This document shows positions 18,445-26,641 of a stretch of 64,000 nucleotides of DNA, piece by piece. A program made the position numbers and the translations under genes. The stretch is from Pseudomonas resinovorans NBRC 106553 (lineage in GTDB: Bacteria; Pseudomonadota; Gammaproteobacteria; Pseudomonadales; Pseudomonadaceae): contig NC_021499.1 in the NCBI RefSeq assembly GCF_000412695.1, positions 3,472,001 through 3,536,000 of the forward strand, written 5' to 3'. The notes below the pieces were generated by a model, which saw only the letters and a program-made list of their open reading frames with translations, ran no database searches and had not been told where the DNA came from. How positions within the stretch are numbered: position 1 is the stretch's first letter; each line of letters begins with the position of its first letter.

Positions 18445-19569
18445 ATGACCAACGAAACCCTCGCCAAGACCCCGCTGCACGCCCTGCACCTCGAACTCGG
18501 CGCGCGCATGGTGCCCTTCGCCGGCTACGACATGCCGGTGCAATACCCCCTGGGCGTGCTCAAGGAGCACCTGCACACCCGTGCGCAGGCTGGCCTGTTC
18601 GATGTCTCCCACATGGGTCAGATCATCCTGCGCGGCGCCAACGCCGGTCGCGCCCTGGAAAGCCTGGTGCCGGTGGACATCCTCGACCTGCCGGCGGGCA
18701 CCCAGCGCTACGCGATGTTCACCGACGAGAACGGCGGCATCCTCGACGACCTGATGGTGGCCCGCCTTGCGGACGACGAACTGTTCCTGGTGGTCAACGC
18801 CGCCTGCAAGGACCAGGACCTGGCCCACCTCAAGCAGCAAATCGGCGAGCAATGCGAGATCGAGCCGCTGTTCGAATCCCGCGCCCTGCTGGCCCTGCAG
18901 GGCCCGGCCGCCGCCGAGGTGCTCGGCCGTCTGGCGCCGGAAGTGAGGAAGATGACCTTCATGCAGTTCGGCAGCGTGCGCCTGGAAGGCGTGGAGTGCT
19001 TCGTCAGCCGCTCCGGCTACACCGGCGAGGACGGCTACGAGATTTCCGTGCCCGTGGCCCAGGCCGAAGCCCTGGCCCGCACCCTGCTGGCCCAGCCGGA
19101 AGTCCAGCCCATCGGCCTCGGCGCCCGCGACTCGCTGCGCCTGGAAGCCGGCCTGTGCCTCTACGGCCACGACATGAGCCAGGCCACCACCCCCATCGAA
19201 GCCGGCCTGGCCTGGGCCATCTCCAAGGCCCGCCGCGCCGACGGCCTGCGCGCCGGCAACTTCCCCGGCGCGGGCAAGGTCTTCGCCCAGCAGCGCGACG
19301 GCGTGCCGGCCAAGCGCGTCGGCCTGCTGCCCCAGGAGCGCGTCCCGGTGCGTGAAGGCGCGGAAATCGTCGACGCCGATGGCGCCATCATCGGCCGCGT
19401 GTCCAGCGGCGGCTTCGGCCCCAGCCTGGGCGCCCCGGTCGCCATGGGTTACGTCGCCGCCGAACACGCGGCCCTGGACAGCGAAGTCTGGGCCCTGGTG
19501 CGCGGCAAGCGCGTGGCCATGAAAGTCGCCAAGACCCCCTTCGTGCCGCAACGCTACTACCGCGGCTGA
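18445..19569 (+). CDS. gcvT: Glycine cleavage system T protein (aminomethyltransferase)
   Basis: A 374-residue folate-dependent aminomethyltransferase of normal length. Visible motifs are MVPFAGYDMPVQYPLGVLKEHLHTR, LFDVSHMGQI, SRSGYTGEDGYEI and LEAGLCLYGHDM, which form the tetrahydrofolate pocket. It transfers the one-carbon unit from lipoyl-GcvH to tetrahydrofolate and releases ammonia. ATG 18445 is chosen because CAGGAAACCGGA precedes it and the N-terminus then matches the family; an upstream in-frame ATG lacks this. It is the last gene of the operon, followed by a REP element. Confidence 0.96.
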   Translation: MTNETLAKTPLHALHLELGARMVPFAGYDMPVQYPLGVLKEHLHTRAQAGLFDVSHMGQIILRGANAGRALESLVPVDILDLPAGTQRYAMFTDENGGILDDLMVARLADDELFLVVNAACKDQDLAHLKQQIGEQCEIEPLFESRALLALQGPAAAEVLGRLAPEVRKMTFMQFGSVRLEGVECFVSRSGYTGEDGYEISVPVAQAEALARTLLAQPEVQPIGLGARDSLRLEAGLCLYGHDMSQATTPIEAGLAWAISKARRADGLRAGNFPGAGKVFAQQRDGVPAKRVGLLPQERVPVREGAEIVDADGAIIGRVSSGGFGPSLGAPVAMGYVAAEHAALDSEVWALVRGKRVAMKVAKTPFVPQRYYRG

Positions 19570-19581
19570 TCTGCGGCGGGG

Positions 19582-19681
19582 CCTACGTTCGCGAACGTAG
19601 GTTGGCGCCGAGCCTGCGAGGCCCAACACGCGGAGGCGAAGCCAGGAATGTTGGGCTTCGCTTCGCTCTGCGCCAACCTAC
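19582..19681. repeat. REP-like element with palindromic edge
   Basis: CCTACGTTCGCGAACGTAGG is a perfect 20-bp palindrome at the left. GTAGGTTGGCGC then pairs with GCGCCAACCTAC at the right. It closes the gcv operon. Confidence 0.85.
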
Positions 19682-19861
19682 AAGAGCTCATCTCCAGCCC
19701 CTGGCCCATGGGCGGCCGCTTTCCAGCAGTTTCTTGGGAAAGTTCCCTAAGCTCCTGAAAAACAAAGCCCTTCGCCTTAATCATCGCGACACAATCCCGT
19801 CATCAACCGGTCATCGTCCCCAGGCAGATTCTCTGCTTCACATTCCTGGGGAGGACCTCCG

Positions 19862-20416
19862 ATGAACCACAAGAAGAACCTGATCAAACCCCTGGCCGCA
19901 GCCTTGCTGGCCGCTACCCTCGGTGCCTGCGCCGTGCAAGCTCCGGCGCCCGCCAAGGCGGTTTCGCTGGATAACGAGGACTGGTACCAGATCCGTACCG
20001 AGAAAGAGCTGTTCGTCTTCGACGACTACGCCACCTACCGTGAATTCCTCAAAAGCGGCGCCGCCCCGGTGACGCAGAAGACCGGCAAGCAGGACGGCTT
20101 CGGTCGCGAAATCGTCCTGGTACTCAAGGCCGCCGACCAGGGCAAGGACAGCAAGACTCTCTCCGCCCAGCGCTTCATCGACGTCAGCCTGCCGCCTGCC
20201 CAGCCGTTCTACGGCGAACTGCGCGACGAAGAGGGGATCATCTACGTGTTCAGCCGCTACGGCGACATGATGGACATGTACAAGATCGGCGAGCCGACCT
20301 TCAGCTACGTCGACATCGGTGGCGGCCCCGACGGCCAGCGCGTGGTCTACGTCCTGACCAAGGAAGAGCCCAAGCCGGTCGCCCAGATCGCCCTGTTCCA
20401 CGACAAGTACAAGTGA
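19862..20416 (+). CDS. Conserved lipoprotein of unknown function
   Basis: A 184-residue protein with a lipoprotein signal peptide: Lys-rich start, hydrophobic core LAAALLAATLG and lipobox LGAC, cysteine near residue 20. The residue after the cysteine is Ala, which favours sorting to the outer membrane. The mature part is mixed alpha/beta with no enzymatic motif that I recognise (DNEDWYQIRTEKELFVFDDYATYREFLKSG). GGGGAGGACCTCCG provides a strong ribosome-binding site. It lies between gcvT and the multicopper oxidase with long gaps on both sides, so it is probably monocistronic. Confidence 0.8.
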   Translation: MNHKKNLIKPLAAALLAATLGACAVQAPAPAKAVSLDNEDWYQIRTEKELFVFDDYATYREFLKSGAAPVTQKTGKQDGFGREIVLVLKAADQGKDSKTLSAQRFIDVSLPPAQPFYGELRDEEGIIYVFSRYGDMMDMYKIGEPTFSYVDIGGGPDGQRVVYVLTKEEPKPVAQIALFHDKYK

Positions 20417-20753
20417 TGTTTCGGGAGACGGCCCCCGGCCGTCTCCACTCCCGCCAGAACCGCTCTACCGCCTGCCCTCCAATCCCTGCCGCCGGTCTTT
20501 GAGACACATCTTGTAACACTCACCGCCATGCCTAGAGCCAGAAGCCACTGGCCAGCATTACTGTCGTTTTTTTGGCTTCCCCCTGATTGCACTCACTAAA
20601 TGAGAAGTCTTTAGTCGGCTTATTGGCGCTTTGGCCGCGCGAGCAGATTCATTGGCGGTCAGCACCCTCGTGCAAACGGATGGGGAAAAACGAGCCTTGG
20701 AGCATTGCATCCATGGCGGGCCGTTGCGCGAATTCGTGGTGGGGAGGTGGAGC
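20417..20753. other. Gap with hairpin and inverted repeat before the multicopper oxidase
   Basis: Contains a perfect hairpin at 20424-20446 (10-bp arms GGAGACGGCC/GGCCGTCTCC, loop CCC, no T run), which probably ends the lipoprotein transcript. An inverted repeat ACTAAA-N9-TTTAGT at 20595-20615 is a possible operator for the oxidase gene. No gene is evident; the oxidase frame is open to 20631, but the start at 20754 is better supported. Confidence 0.55.
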
Positions 20754-22535
20754 ATGTCCATGAAAGGCAAGAACCCGGAGAAAACCAAAAACAAGAAAGA
20801 CAGGTTGGCAGATGAAACCCGGCGCGACTTCCTCAAGCTTTCCGCTGCCGCGGTGGCCGCACCTGCCCTTCTAAGAGCCCCGGAAAGCGAGGCGGCTGCA
20901 CCTATCCTTCCGCCCAGCCCGGCAACGGTGCCCTGGGTGATGCAACTGCCCAACCAGATCGTTCCCGCGGCCAGCGTGGCGACCCTGACCCCCGCCCCCA
21001 CCGAGCTGGCCAACGTCGCGGGCGGCGAAGCCGGCAGGCCCGCCCACCAGCGCTGGGCCACCTTCCGCCCCAACGCCGAGTACTACGAACTGCGCGCCAC
21101 GGAGAGCCCGAGCTGGGTGTTCAACCCGGCCTATCCACCACAAAAGGTCTGGACCTATCGCGCCGCCAACACCCCGGCTAACGAATTCAACGCCACGGTG
21201 ATGTCGCACTACGGCCACCCGGTGATCTGCCGCATCCACAACGACCTGCCGGCCAACCACACTGGCTTCGGCACCCCGGAGATTTCCACCCACCTGCACA
21301 ACCTTCACTGTGGCTCGGAAAGCGACGGCTTCCCCGGCGACTACTACAGCGCCACCAAGGCCGGCCCCACCCTGACCGCCAAGGGCAGGTTCAAGGACCA
21401 CCTCTACCCCAATGTCTACGCGGGCTTCGAGAATCTCCAGAACAATATCGGCGACTACCGCGAAGCGCTGGGCACGCTCTTCTATCACGACCACACCCTC
21501 GACTTCACATCACCCAACCTCTACCGGGGACTGGTGGGCTTCTATCTGCTCTACGACCACATCGACTCCGGCAACGAGGCTGACCCGACCCCGGGTGCGC
21601 TGCGCCTGCCCAGCCACCCGTACGACTACCCCCTGTCATTCGCCGATCGCCGCTTCGATGCCGCCGGCAAGCTGTACTACGACGAGATCAACCCCGAAGG
21701 GGTGCTGGGCGACAAGGTGACGGTCAACGGCATGATCGAGCCGGTGCTCAAGGTGGCCGCGCGGCGCTACCGCTTCCGCCTGCTGAATGCCGGGCCGAGC
21801 CTGTTCTATGCGTTCTCCCTGGTGAACCCGAACAACGTGAAGCAGAACTTCACCTACATCGGCAACGACGGCAACCTGCTGCCCAAGCCGCTGCTCAACC
21901 AGCAGTCGATCACCCTGGGCGTGGCCGAGCGCGCCGACATAGTCGTGGACTTTTCCAAGTACGTGATCGGCACCACCCTTTACCTGGTCAACCGCATGCG
22001 CCAGGAGGAAACGCGCGGGCCCAAGGACATCAAGGAACCCGGCGTACGGGTGCTGAAGATAGTGGTCGATCGCTGGCCGACCGCCCAGGACCTCAGCCAG
22101 GTGCCGGCCAACCTGCGCCCCCTGCCACCACTGGACCCGGCCGAAGTGGCGGCCGCGCCGGTGCGGCGCTTCGTGTTCGAGCGCAGCAACAACATGTGGG
22201 CCATCAACGGCCAGTTCGTCAACGTCACCGCCCCGCGCTTCAAGGTTCCCAAGGGGCGCGGGGAGATCTGGGAGCTGGTCAACATCGACAATGGCTGGTC
22301 ACACCCCATCCATATCCACTTCGAGGAAGGTCGAATCATTTCGCGAATGCGCAATGGCGTGCAGCTGCCCATCCCGGCCCATGAAGTCGGACGCAAGGAC
22401 GTCTACGTGATCAACAAGAACGAGACGATTCGCGTGTTCATCCGCTTCCGGGACTACGTCGGCAAGTACGTGATGCACTGCCACAACCTGATCCACGAAG
22501 ACCACGCGATGATGCTGCGCTTCGACATCGAATAG
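20754..22535 (+). CDS. Tat-exported multicopper oxidase
   Basis: A 593-residue periplasmic oxidase. A long basic N-terminus leads to a Tat motif TRRDFLKLSAAAVAAPALL with RR at 23-24. Copper motifs are complete: HLHNLH near residue 178, FYHDH near 244, HPIHIH near 516, and HCHNLIHEDHAMM near 574 with the type-1 Cys, His and axial Met. ATG 20754 follows GGGGAGGTGGAGC. The copper sites indicate a working laccase-like enzyme of the CotA/bilirubin-oxidase or manganese-oxidase kind, but I cannot tell the substrate (metals, phenolics or copper(I)). An SCO-type copper chaperone follows after 20 bases, surely in the same operon, and may load its copper. Confidence 0.88.
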   Translation: MSMKGKNPEKTKNKKDRLADETRRDFLKLSAAAVAAPALLRAPESEAAAPILPPSPATVPWVMQLPNQIVPAASVATLTPAPTELANVAGGEAGRPAHQRWATFRPNAEYYELRATESPSWVFNPAYPPQKVWTYRAANTPANEFNATVMSHYGHPVICRIHNDLPANHTGFGTPEISTHLHNLHCGSESDGFPGDYYSATKAGPTLTAKGRFKDHLYPNVYAGFENLQNNIGDYREALGTLFYHDHTLDFTSPNLYRGLVGFYLLYDHIDSGNEADPTPGALRLPSHPYDYPLSFADRRFDAAGKLYYDEINPEGVLGDKVTVNGMIEPVLKVAARRYRFRLLNAGPSLFYAFSLVNPNNVKQNFTYIGNDGNLLPKPLLNQQSITLGVAERADIVVDFSKYVIGTTLYLVNRMRQEETRGPKDIKEPGVRVLKIVVDRWPTAQDLSQVPANLRPLPPLDPAEVAAAPVRRFVFERSNNMWAINGQFVNVTAPRFKVPKGRGEIWELVNIDNGWSHPIHIHFEEGRIISRMRNGVQLPIPAHEVGRKDVYVINKNETIRVFIRFRDYVGKYVMHCHNLIHEDHAMMLRFDIE

Positions 22536-22555
22536 AGGCCGCGGGAGGACTTTCC

Positions 22556-23197
22556 ATGAACACACGAAGAAACCTCATTGGCGGTCTTGGTGTCGGCCTG
22601 CTCGGCCTGACCGCCCTCGGCGGGCTCGGCGTTGCCGCCGAACGCCAGGTGAAACCCCGCGAGGGCAACGCCCGATTCCCCAACCCGACCCTCGTCACCC
22701 ACCAGGGCCGCAAGGTCCGCTTCATGGATGACCTGATCGGCGGCAAGGTGGTGGTGCTCAACATGATGTACGCCAGTTGCGGCCGTAACTGCCCCACCGC
22801 CACCGCCAACCTGCGCAAGGTCCAGCAGATGCTCGGCGAGCGCGTTGGCCGTGACGTCTTCATGTACTCCATCACCCTGCAACCGGAGCTGGACCAGCCC
22901 CACCACCTGCAGGAGTACGTCGACAAGTTCCACATCGGCCCCGGCTGGGAGTACCTCACCGGCGACCCGCAGGACATCCTCGACCTGCGCTATGCGCTGG
23001 GCTTCTATGACGTGGACCCCTTGATCGACGGCAACCAGCTGACCCATACCGGCATGCTGCGCATCGGCTACGAGCCCATTGGCCGCTGGACCATGGCTCC
23101 GGCGCTGACCGATCCGGAGCACATCTTCTCGGCGATCAATCATGTGGACCCGCGTATCGAACTGGTGGGCCATGGCATGGAAAGCCAGCGCGCCTGA
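22556..23197 (+). CDS. SCO1/SenC-family copper chaperone
   Basis: A 213-residue thioredoxin-fold protein with an N-terminal signal or anchor segment (LIGGLGVGLLGLTALGGLGVAA). The copper ligands are all present: C75 and C79 in MYASCGRNCP, and H164 in LTHTGMLRIG. SCO proteins deliver copper to periplasmic or membrane oxidases, most often the CuA site of cytochrome oxidase. No cytochrome oxidase gene is near; the gene directly follows the multicopper oxidase, which makes that enzyme the likely client. GGGAGGAC precedes ATG 22556. A twin arginine near the start (NTRRNLIGG) hints that it too may use Tat. Confidence 0.87.
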   Translation: MNTRRNLIGGLGVGLLGLTALGGLGVAAERQVKPREGNARFPNPTLVTHQGRKVRFMDDLIGGKVVVLNMMYASCGRNCPTATANLRKVQQMLGERVGRDVFMYSITLQPELDQPHHLQEYVDKFHIGPGWEYLTGDPQDILDLRYALGFYDVDPLIDGNQLTHTGMLRIGYEPIGRWTMAPALTDPEHIFSAINHVDPRIELVGHGMESQRA

Positions 23198-23300
23198 CCG
23201 TCGACCTGCGGGCCGCCCGGGAGGTCGGCCCGCAGCAGTTGGTGTATGATGCGCGCCTCCGGCCCGCTCGCGGGCCAGCCCCGCACAGAGCAGAAACAGC

Positions 23301-23483
23301 ATGACCAGCCAAGACCTCGATCAGGCCGAAGCCCAGCCCCAGGAAACCCCGGCAGCGGAAGAAGCGACCGCCAAGCCAAAAAAACAGAACATCCCATGGC
23401 ACCAGACTCTCAAGGGCCATGATCGCGGCCAACGCCCCGGTCCGGCGCCGCGTGGCTCGCGCCGCTCCATGGGCAAGCGCTGA
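23301..23483 (+). CDS. Small basic hypothetical protein (60 aa)
   Basis: A 60-residue protein, acidic and Gln/Ala/Pro-rich at first (QDLDQAEAQPQETPAAEEA) and strongly basic at the end (RGQRPGPAPRGSRRSMGKR). It is probably disordered and may bind nucleic acid. The ribosome-binding site is weak (GAGCAGAAACAGC), but a good -10 box TATGAT lies at about 23246 after the SCO gene. I recall similar short proteins with the RGSRRSMGKR tail in Pseudomonas genomes, all without a function. Nothing links it to the copper genes beyond position. Confidence 0.55.
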   Translation: MTSQDLDQAEAQPQETPAAEEATAKPKKQNIPWHQTLKGHDRGQRPGPAPRGSRRSMGKR

Positions 23484-23784
23484 CCCAGGCATCCGCCAAC
23501 ATCCAGCGCCAGCCGGGCCATAGGCCCGGCCTGCCATTCCAGGCACCCTCCTCCTCCTCGCCTGTCCCCAGGCCCGCCCTGCTGGCCCTCAGCATCCGCT
23601 TCCCCTCTAGATCAAGCCTTTCAGGCCGGCAACGACCAGTCTGCTCAGACAAAGCCAGCCTATACATCTACTAAATTGATTATTCCATTCTAGAGAAAAG
23701 GCCTTTCCACTTTAGGTAATTACTCTCTAGAAAGTTACATAACTGCTTGTTTTATATAGATCTAATGCAACTATCATTAACGTC

Positions 23785-23797
23785 GATGGCAACCATC
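23785..23797 (+). promoter_or_regulatory. Conserved leader hairpin, left copy
   Basis: GATGG-CAA-CCATC, about 90 bases before the start codon, within a block identical in both copies. A promoter with TTATAT near 23755 probably lies just upstream. It may be an mRNA leader structure or a binding site. Confidence 0.45.
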
Positions 23798-23886
23798 ATC
23801 GTTGATCACTTCTTCATCGAAATCACATCAGTAACATGGGCCCCGTAGACGAATTCCAACCCCCCTTCTTCGCCGAGGTGTCCAAA

Positions 23887-24426
23887 ATGAAAAAGCAAAT
23901 CCTTGCCAGCCTGATCTTCGCCAGCCTGTCCGCCTCGGCTTTCGCCCTGTCCGTTGCCGAGGGTGGTTCCGACCGCACCAGCATCCACCGCGTCGCTGAA
24001 GGCGGTTCCGATCGCGCCATCCACCGCATCGCCGAAAATGGCGCCGACCGCTCCCAGTCGCTGCGTGTCGCTGAAGGCGGCTCCGATCGCACCAAGGCCT
24101 TCGATGTCGCCGAAGGTGGTTCCGACCGCACCAAGGCCTTCGACGTCGCCGAAGGTGGTTCCGACCGCACCAAGGCTTTCGATGTCGCCGAAGGTGGTTC
24201 CGACCGCACCAAGGCCTTCGACGTAGCCGAAGGTGGTTCCGACCGCACCAAGGCCTTCGATGTCGCCGAAGGTGGTTCTGACCGCACCAAAGCCTTCGAC
24301 GTAGCCGAAGGTGGTTCTGACCGCACCAAGGCCTTCGATGTCGCCGAAGGTGGTTCCGACCGCACCAAGGCTTTCGATGTAGCTGAAGGTGGTGCCGACC
24401 GCACTGGTGCCAACCGTATCAGCTGA
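23887..24426 (+). CDS. Secreted 13-residue tandem-repeat protein, copy A
   Basis: A 179-residue protein with a signal peptide (MKKQILASLIFASLSASAFA). The mature part consists of 12 consecutive repeat units. Three are variant (ending TSIHR, AIHR and SQSLR), eight are perfect VAEGGSDRTKAFD, and the last is VAEGGADRTGANRIS. Each unit has two acidic residues, a basic pair, a Gly-Gly turn and one Phe. ATG 23887 follows CCGAGGTGTCC. An in-frame ATG at 23836 would add 17 residues (MGPVDEFQP...) before the signal peptide. I do not know a function; a repeat surface or periplasmic scaffold, metal binding, or an amyloid-like solenoid are possible. The GGSDRT core resembles the start of PtrA-like small exported proteins. 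Confidence 0.85.
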   Translation: MKKQILASLIFASLSASAFALSVAEGGSDRTSIHRVAEGGSDRAIHRIAENGADRSQSLRVAEGGSDRTKAFDVAEGGSDRTKAFDVAEGGSDRTKAFDVAEGGSDRTKAFDVAEGGSDRTKAFDVAEGGSDRTKAFDVAEGGSDRTKAFDVAEGGSDRTKAFDVAEGGADRTGANRIS

Positions 24427-24480
24427 TCCCGGAGCACTTCAGAGGCAGGCAATCACGATGTATGCATTCCCTGAAAGGCA

Positions 24481-24508
24481 GAAGGCGCCCACTGTGGCGC
24501 CTTCTTTC
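24481..24508 (+). terminator. Terminator of repeat-protein gene A
   Basis: A 9-bp perfect stem GAAGGCGCC/GGCGCCTTC with a 6-base loop is followed by TTTCATTT. The same hairpin ends copy B. Confidence 0.92.
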
Positions 24509-24534
24509 ATTTCCGGAGTCTGCTCGGTGCGCAT

Positions 24535-24570
24535 GGCGCACCCTACCCAACTCGCCCCGTAGGGTGCGCC
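24535..24570. repeat. Inverted repeat (REP-like)
   Basis: GGCGCACCCTAC pairs perfectly with GTAGGGTGCGCC across a 12-base loop. It lies between repeat-protein gene A and the convergent LysR gene. Confidence 0.8.
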
Positions 24571-24598
24571 GCGCGCACCGCTTCGCTTACCTGCCTGA

Positions 24599-25528
24599 TC
24601 AAGGCTGCACCCACCCCCGCTCCAACAACGGCCGGTCCCAGGCCGGTTCATCGCTGATGCGCTCCACCAGGAAGTCGATCAGGGTGCGCACCTTCAGCGC
24701 CCTGCGCTGGGTCGCCGGGTAGACCGCCGAGAAGTTGAACGACGTCAGGGAATAATCGCCCAGCACCGGCACCAGTCGGCCGGCCAGCAGGTCGTCGCTG
24801 GCCGCCAGGGTCGGCAGGCAGACCACGCAGGCGCCGGTCAGGGCGTAATCCCGGAGCAGGTGCACGGAGTTGGAACGCACCTGGCCGGCGAGGTTGAGCT
24901 CCACCTGCTCAATGCCGTTGAACAGCCACTTGTTGCGCGACGGATAGCCCTCGTACAGTGCCACCTTGTGCCCCTGCAGGTCCGCCGGAACACTGGGCGC
25001 ACCATGCCGTTCCAGGTACTCGGGCGACGCACAGAACAGCCGCCGAACGGAGAACAGCTTGCGCTCGATGAGCGATTCGGCCAGCGGCGGGAACATCTGG
25101 AAGGCCACATCGAAACCTTCCTCGATCGGGTCCACCACCCGGTCGTTCACGATCACGTCCACTTCTATGTCCGGGTACAGCCCGGTGAACTCCGCCAGCA
25201 GGGCGCCGAAATGGCCGATGGCGAAGCCCGGCAGCATCTGCACCCGCAGCTTGCCGGTGGGCTTGGCGCGTAGGTCGCGCATCTGCTCGGTGAGGCTGTT
25301 GAAGCTCGCCACCATGTCGGCGCATTCCTTGTAGTAGGTCTCCCCCACTTCCGACAGCCGCACATGGCGAGTGCTGCGGTGGAACAGCGGCGCGCTGATG
25401 TAGTCCTCCAGTTGCTGGATGCGATGGCTGACCACCGAGCGGGTCACCCCCAGTTGCTGGGCGGCGCGGGCGAAGTTGCCGGTTTCCGCGACGCGGACGA
25501 AGGCTTCGATGCTGAGCAGGCGGTCCAT
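24599..25528 (-). CDS. LysR-family transcriptional regulator
   Basis: A 309-residue LysR protein of normal length. The winged helix-turn-helix is at about 1-60 (MDRLLSIEAFVRVAETGNFARAAQQLGVTRSVVSHRIQQLE), followed by the substrate-binding domain (about 90-300). It lies downstream of the livM-like gene on the same strand, separated by a REP element. It could be the last gene of the transport operon or have its own promoter. It is one of two LysR genes in the island; the one at 32161 is better placed to control hap and the porin. The effector is unknown. Confidence 0.87.
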   Translation of the reverse strand: MDRLLSIEAFVRVAETGNFARAAQQLGVTRSVVSHRIQQLEDYISAPLFHRSTRHVRLSEVGETYYKECADMVASFNSLTEQMRDLRAKPTGKLRVQMLPGFAIGHFGALLAEFTGLYPDIEVDVIVNDRVVDPIEEGFDVAFQMFPPLAESLIERKLFSVRRLFCASPEYLERHGAPSVPADLQGHKVALYEGYPSRNKWLFNGIEQVELNLAGQVRSNSVHLLRDYALTGACVVCLPTLAASDDLLAGRLVPVLGDYSLTSFNFSAVYPATQRRALKVRTLIDFLVERISDEPAWDRPLLERGWVQP

Positions 25529-25554
25529 ATGGGTATCCGGTGTCCGTTGTCCTG

Positions 25555-25628
25555 GTAGGAGCGAATTTATTCGCGAATGGGCTGCAACGCAGCCCTCTGA
25601 CGCCTATCGCGAATGAATTCGCTCCTAC
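25555..25628. repeat. REP-like element overlapping the livM stop codon
   Basis: GTAGGAGCGAATTTATTCGCGA pairs with TCGCGAATGAATTCGCTCCTAC. An inner hairpin GGGCTGC-AAC-GCAGCCC is present. The minus-strand TAG of GTAGGAGC at 25625-25627 is the livM stop codon. Confidence 0.85.
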
Positions 25629-26641
25629 AACGAGGTCAACCTCCGCTGCATCGGGAACAGCTGCCAGCCGAACCGTTCGCTCACCAGCCCCCAGACGCCC
25701 TGGGGCGCCTTGAGCATCATCAATACCGCCACGGCGCCGAGGATGATCATGTACAGCGCGCCGAACTCGGCGAAGCAGCTGCGCAGGATGAAGTAGATCA
25801 GGGTGCCGATCAGCGGCCCTTCCAGGGTGCCGATGCCGCCGATGATGACGATGAAGATCACCGCCGCGGTCCAGTCCTGCACGCTGAAGGCGGCATCCGG
25901 CGAGATGCGCAGCTTCTGCAGGAATATCAGCGCGCCAACCACCCCGGTGCAGCCGGCCGCCAGCACGTAGACCAGCAGCTTGGTGCGGAACACGTTGATG
26001 CCGAGGCTCCCCGAGGCCGGCTCGGAATCGCGGATGGCGGTCAGCGCCAGGCCCTGGCGCGAGCGCAGCAGCAGGTACACCACCAGCACCGCACCGACGG
26101 CGATAGCCAGGGCGCTGAAGTACATCAGCATCTCGCGGCCGTCGCGGCTGCCACCGATCTGCCGCACGATGGACGCCGGCAGGCTCTGCCCGGAACCGCC
26201 GCCGAGGCTGCCGACCTGGGCCAATCCCAGGCGGAACACCTCGGCCACCACCCAGGTGCCGATGGCGAAGTAGGCGCCGCGCAGGCGGAACAGCACCAGC
26301 GCCGTCGGCACCGCCAGCAGCGCCACTACCAATCCTGCCAGGAACACCGCCGCCAGCGGTGGCACGCCCAATTGCGAGGCCAGCACGAACAGCAGGTAGC
26401 CACCGAGGCCGACGAAGGCCTGCTGCCCTACCGAGACCATGCCGGCGTAGCCCGCCAGCAGGTTCCACATCTGCGCCAGGGCCAGGTAGTAGGCGAACTC
26501 CACTACCTGGCGCAGTACCGCGCGGTCGGCCCAGAACGGCAGGGACGCCAGGACCAGCACCAGCACGCCCAGCAGCACCAGGCCGACCTGGCTGCTGCGG
26601 GTGGCGCGCTGGACGAGGTAGGCATTGTTCATCGCATTCAT
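25625..26641 (-). CDS. Branched-chain-type ABC transporter permease (LivM family)
   Basis: A 338-residue inner-membrane permease with about nine predicted membrane segments and the LivM signature region (YYLALAQMWNLLAGYAGMVSVGQQAFVGLGGYLLFVLA). ATG 26641 shares one base with the stop of the upstream permease gene (TGATG), and GGAG lies about 10 bases before it; an in-frame ATG nine bases later is also possible. It forms the translocation pore with the LivH-like protein. The operon starts with a porin and a Tat-exported binding protein and sits beside the hydroquinone genes, so the substrate is probably an aromatic compound and not an amino acid. Confidence 0.88.
   Translation of the reverse strand: MNAMNNAYLVQRATRSSQVGLVLLGVLVLVLASLPFWADRAVLRQVVEFAYYLALAQMWNLLAGYAGMVSVGQQAFVGLGGYLLFVLASQLGVPPLAAVFLAGLVVALLAVPTALVLFRLRGAYFAIGTWVVAEVFRLGLAQVGSLGGGSGQSLPASIVRQIGGSRDGREMLMYFSALAIAVGAVLVVYLLLRSRQGLALTAIRDSEPASGSLGINVFRTKLLVYVLAAGCTGVVGALIFLQKLRISPDAAFSVQDWTAAVIFIVIIGGIGTLEGPLIGTLIYFILRSCFAEFGALYMIILGAVAVLMMLKAPQGVWGLVSERFGWQLFPMQRRLTSL

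Larger units (their letters stand above)
23675..24508 (+). repeat. Left copy of the direct repeat flanking the hydroquinone region
   Basis: This segment holds an AT-rich promoter region, a conserved leader, a tandem-repeat protein gene and its terminator. It is homologous along its length, in the same orientation, to 39277-40083. Long stretches of the leader are identical (for example ACTATCATTAACGTCGATGG). The 14.8 kb between the copies carry the hap and transport genes. Confidence 0.85.

Noticed and set aside
24067..24390. Regular 39-bp repeats resembling a CRISPR array
   Set aside because: There are no unique spacers; the units are contiguous and keep a reading frame encoding VAEGGSDRTKAFD.
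23887..24426. RTX calcium-binding repeats in the repeat protein
   Set aside because: The units have 13 residues with a single GGSD, and not the nonapeptide GGxGxDxUx pattern; no type I secretion genes are near.
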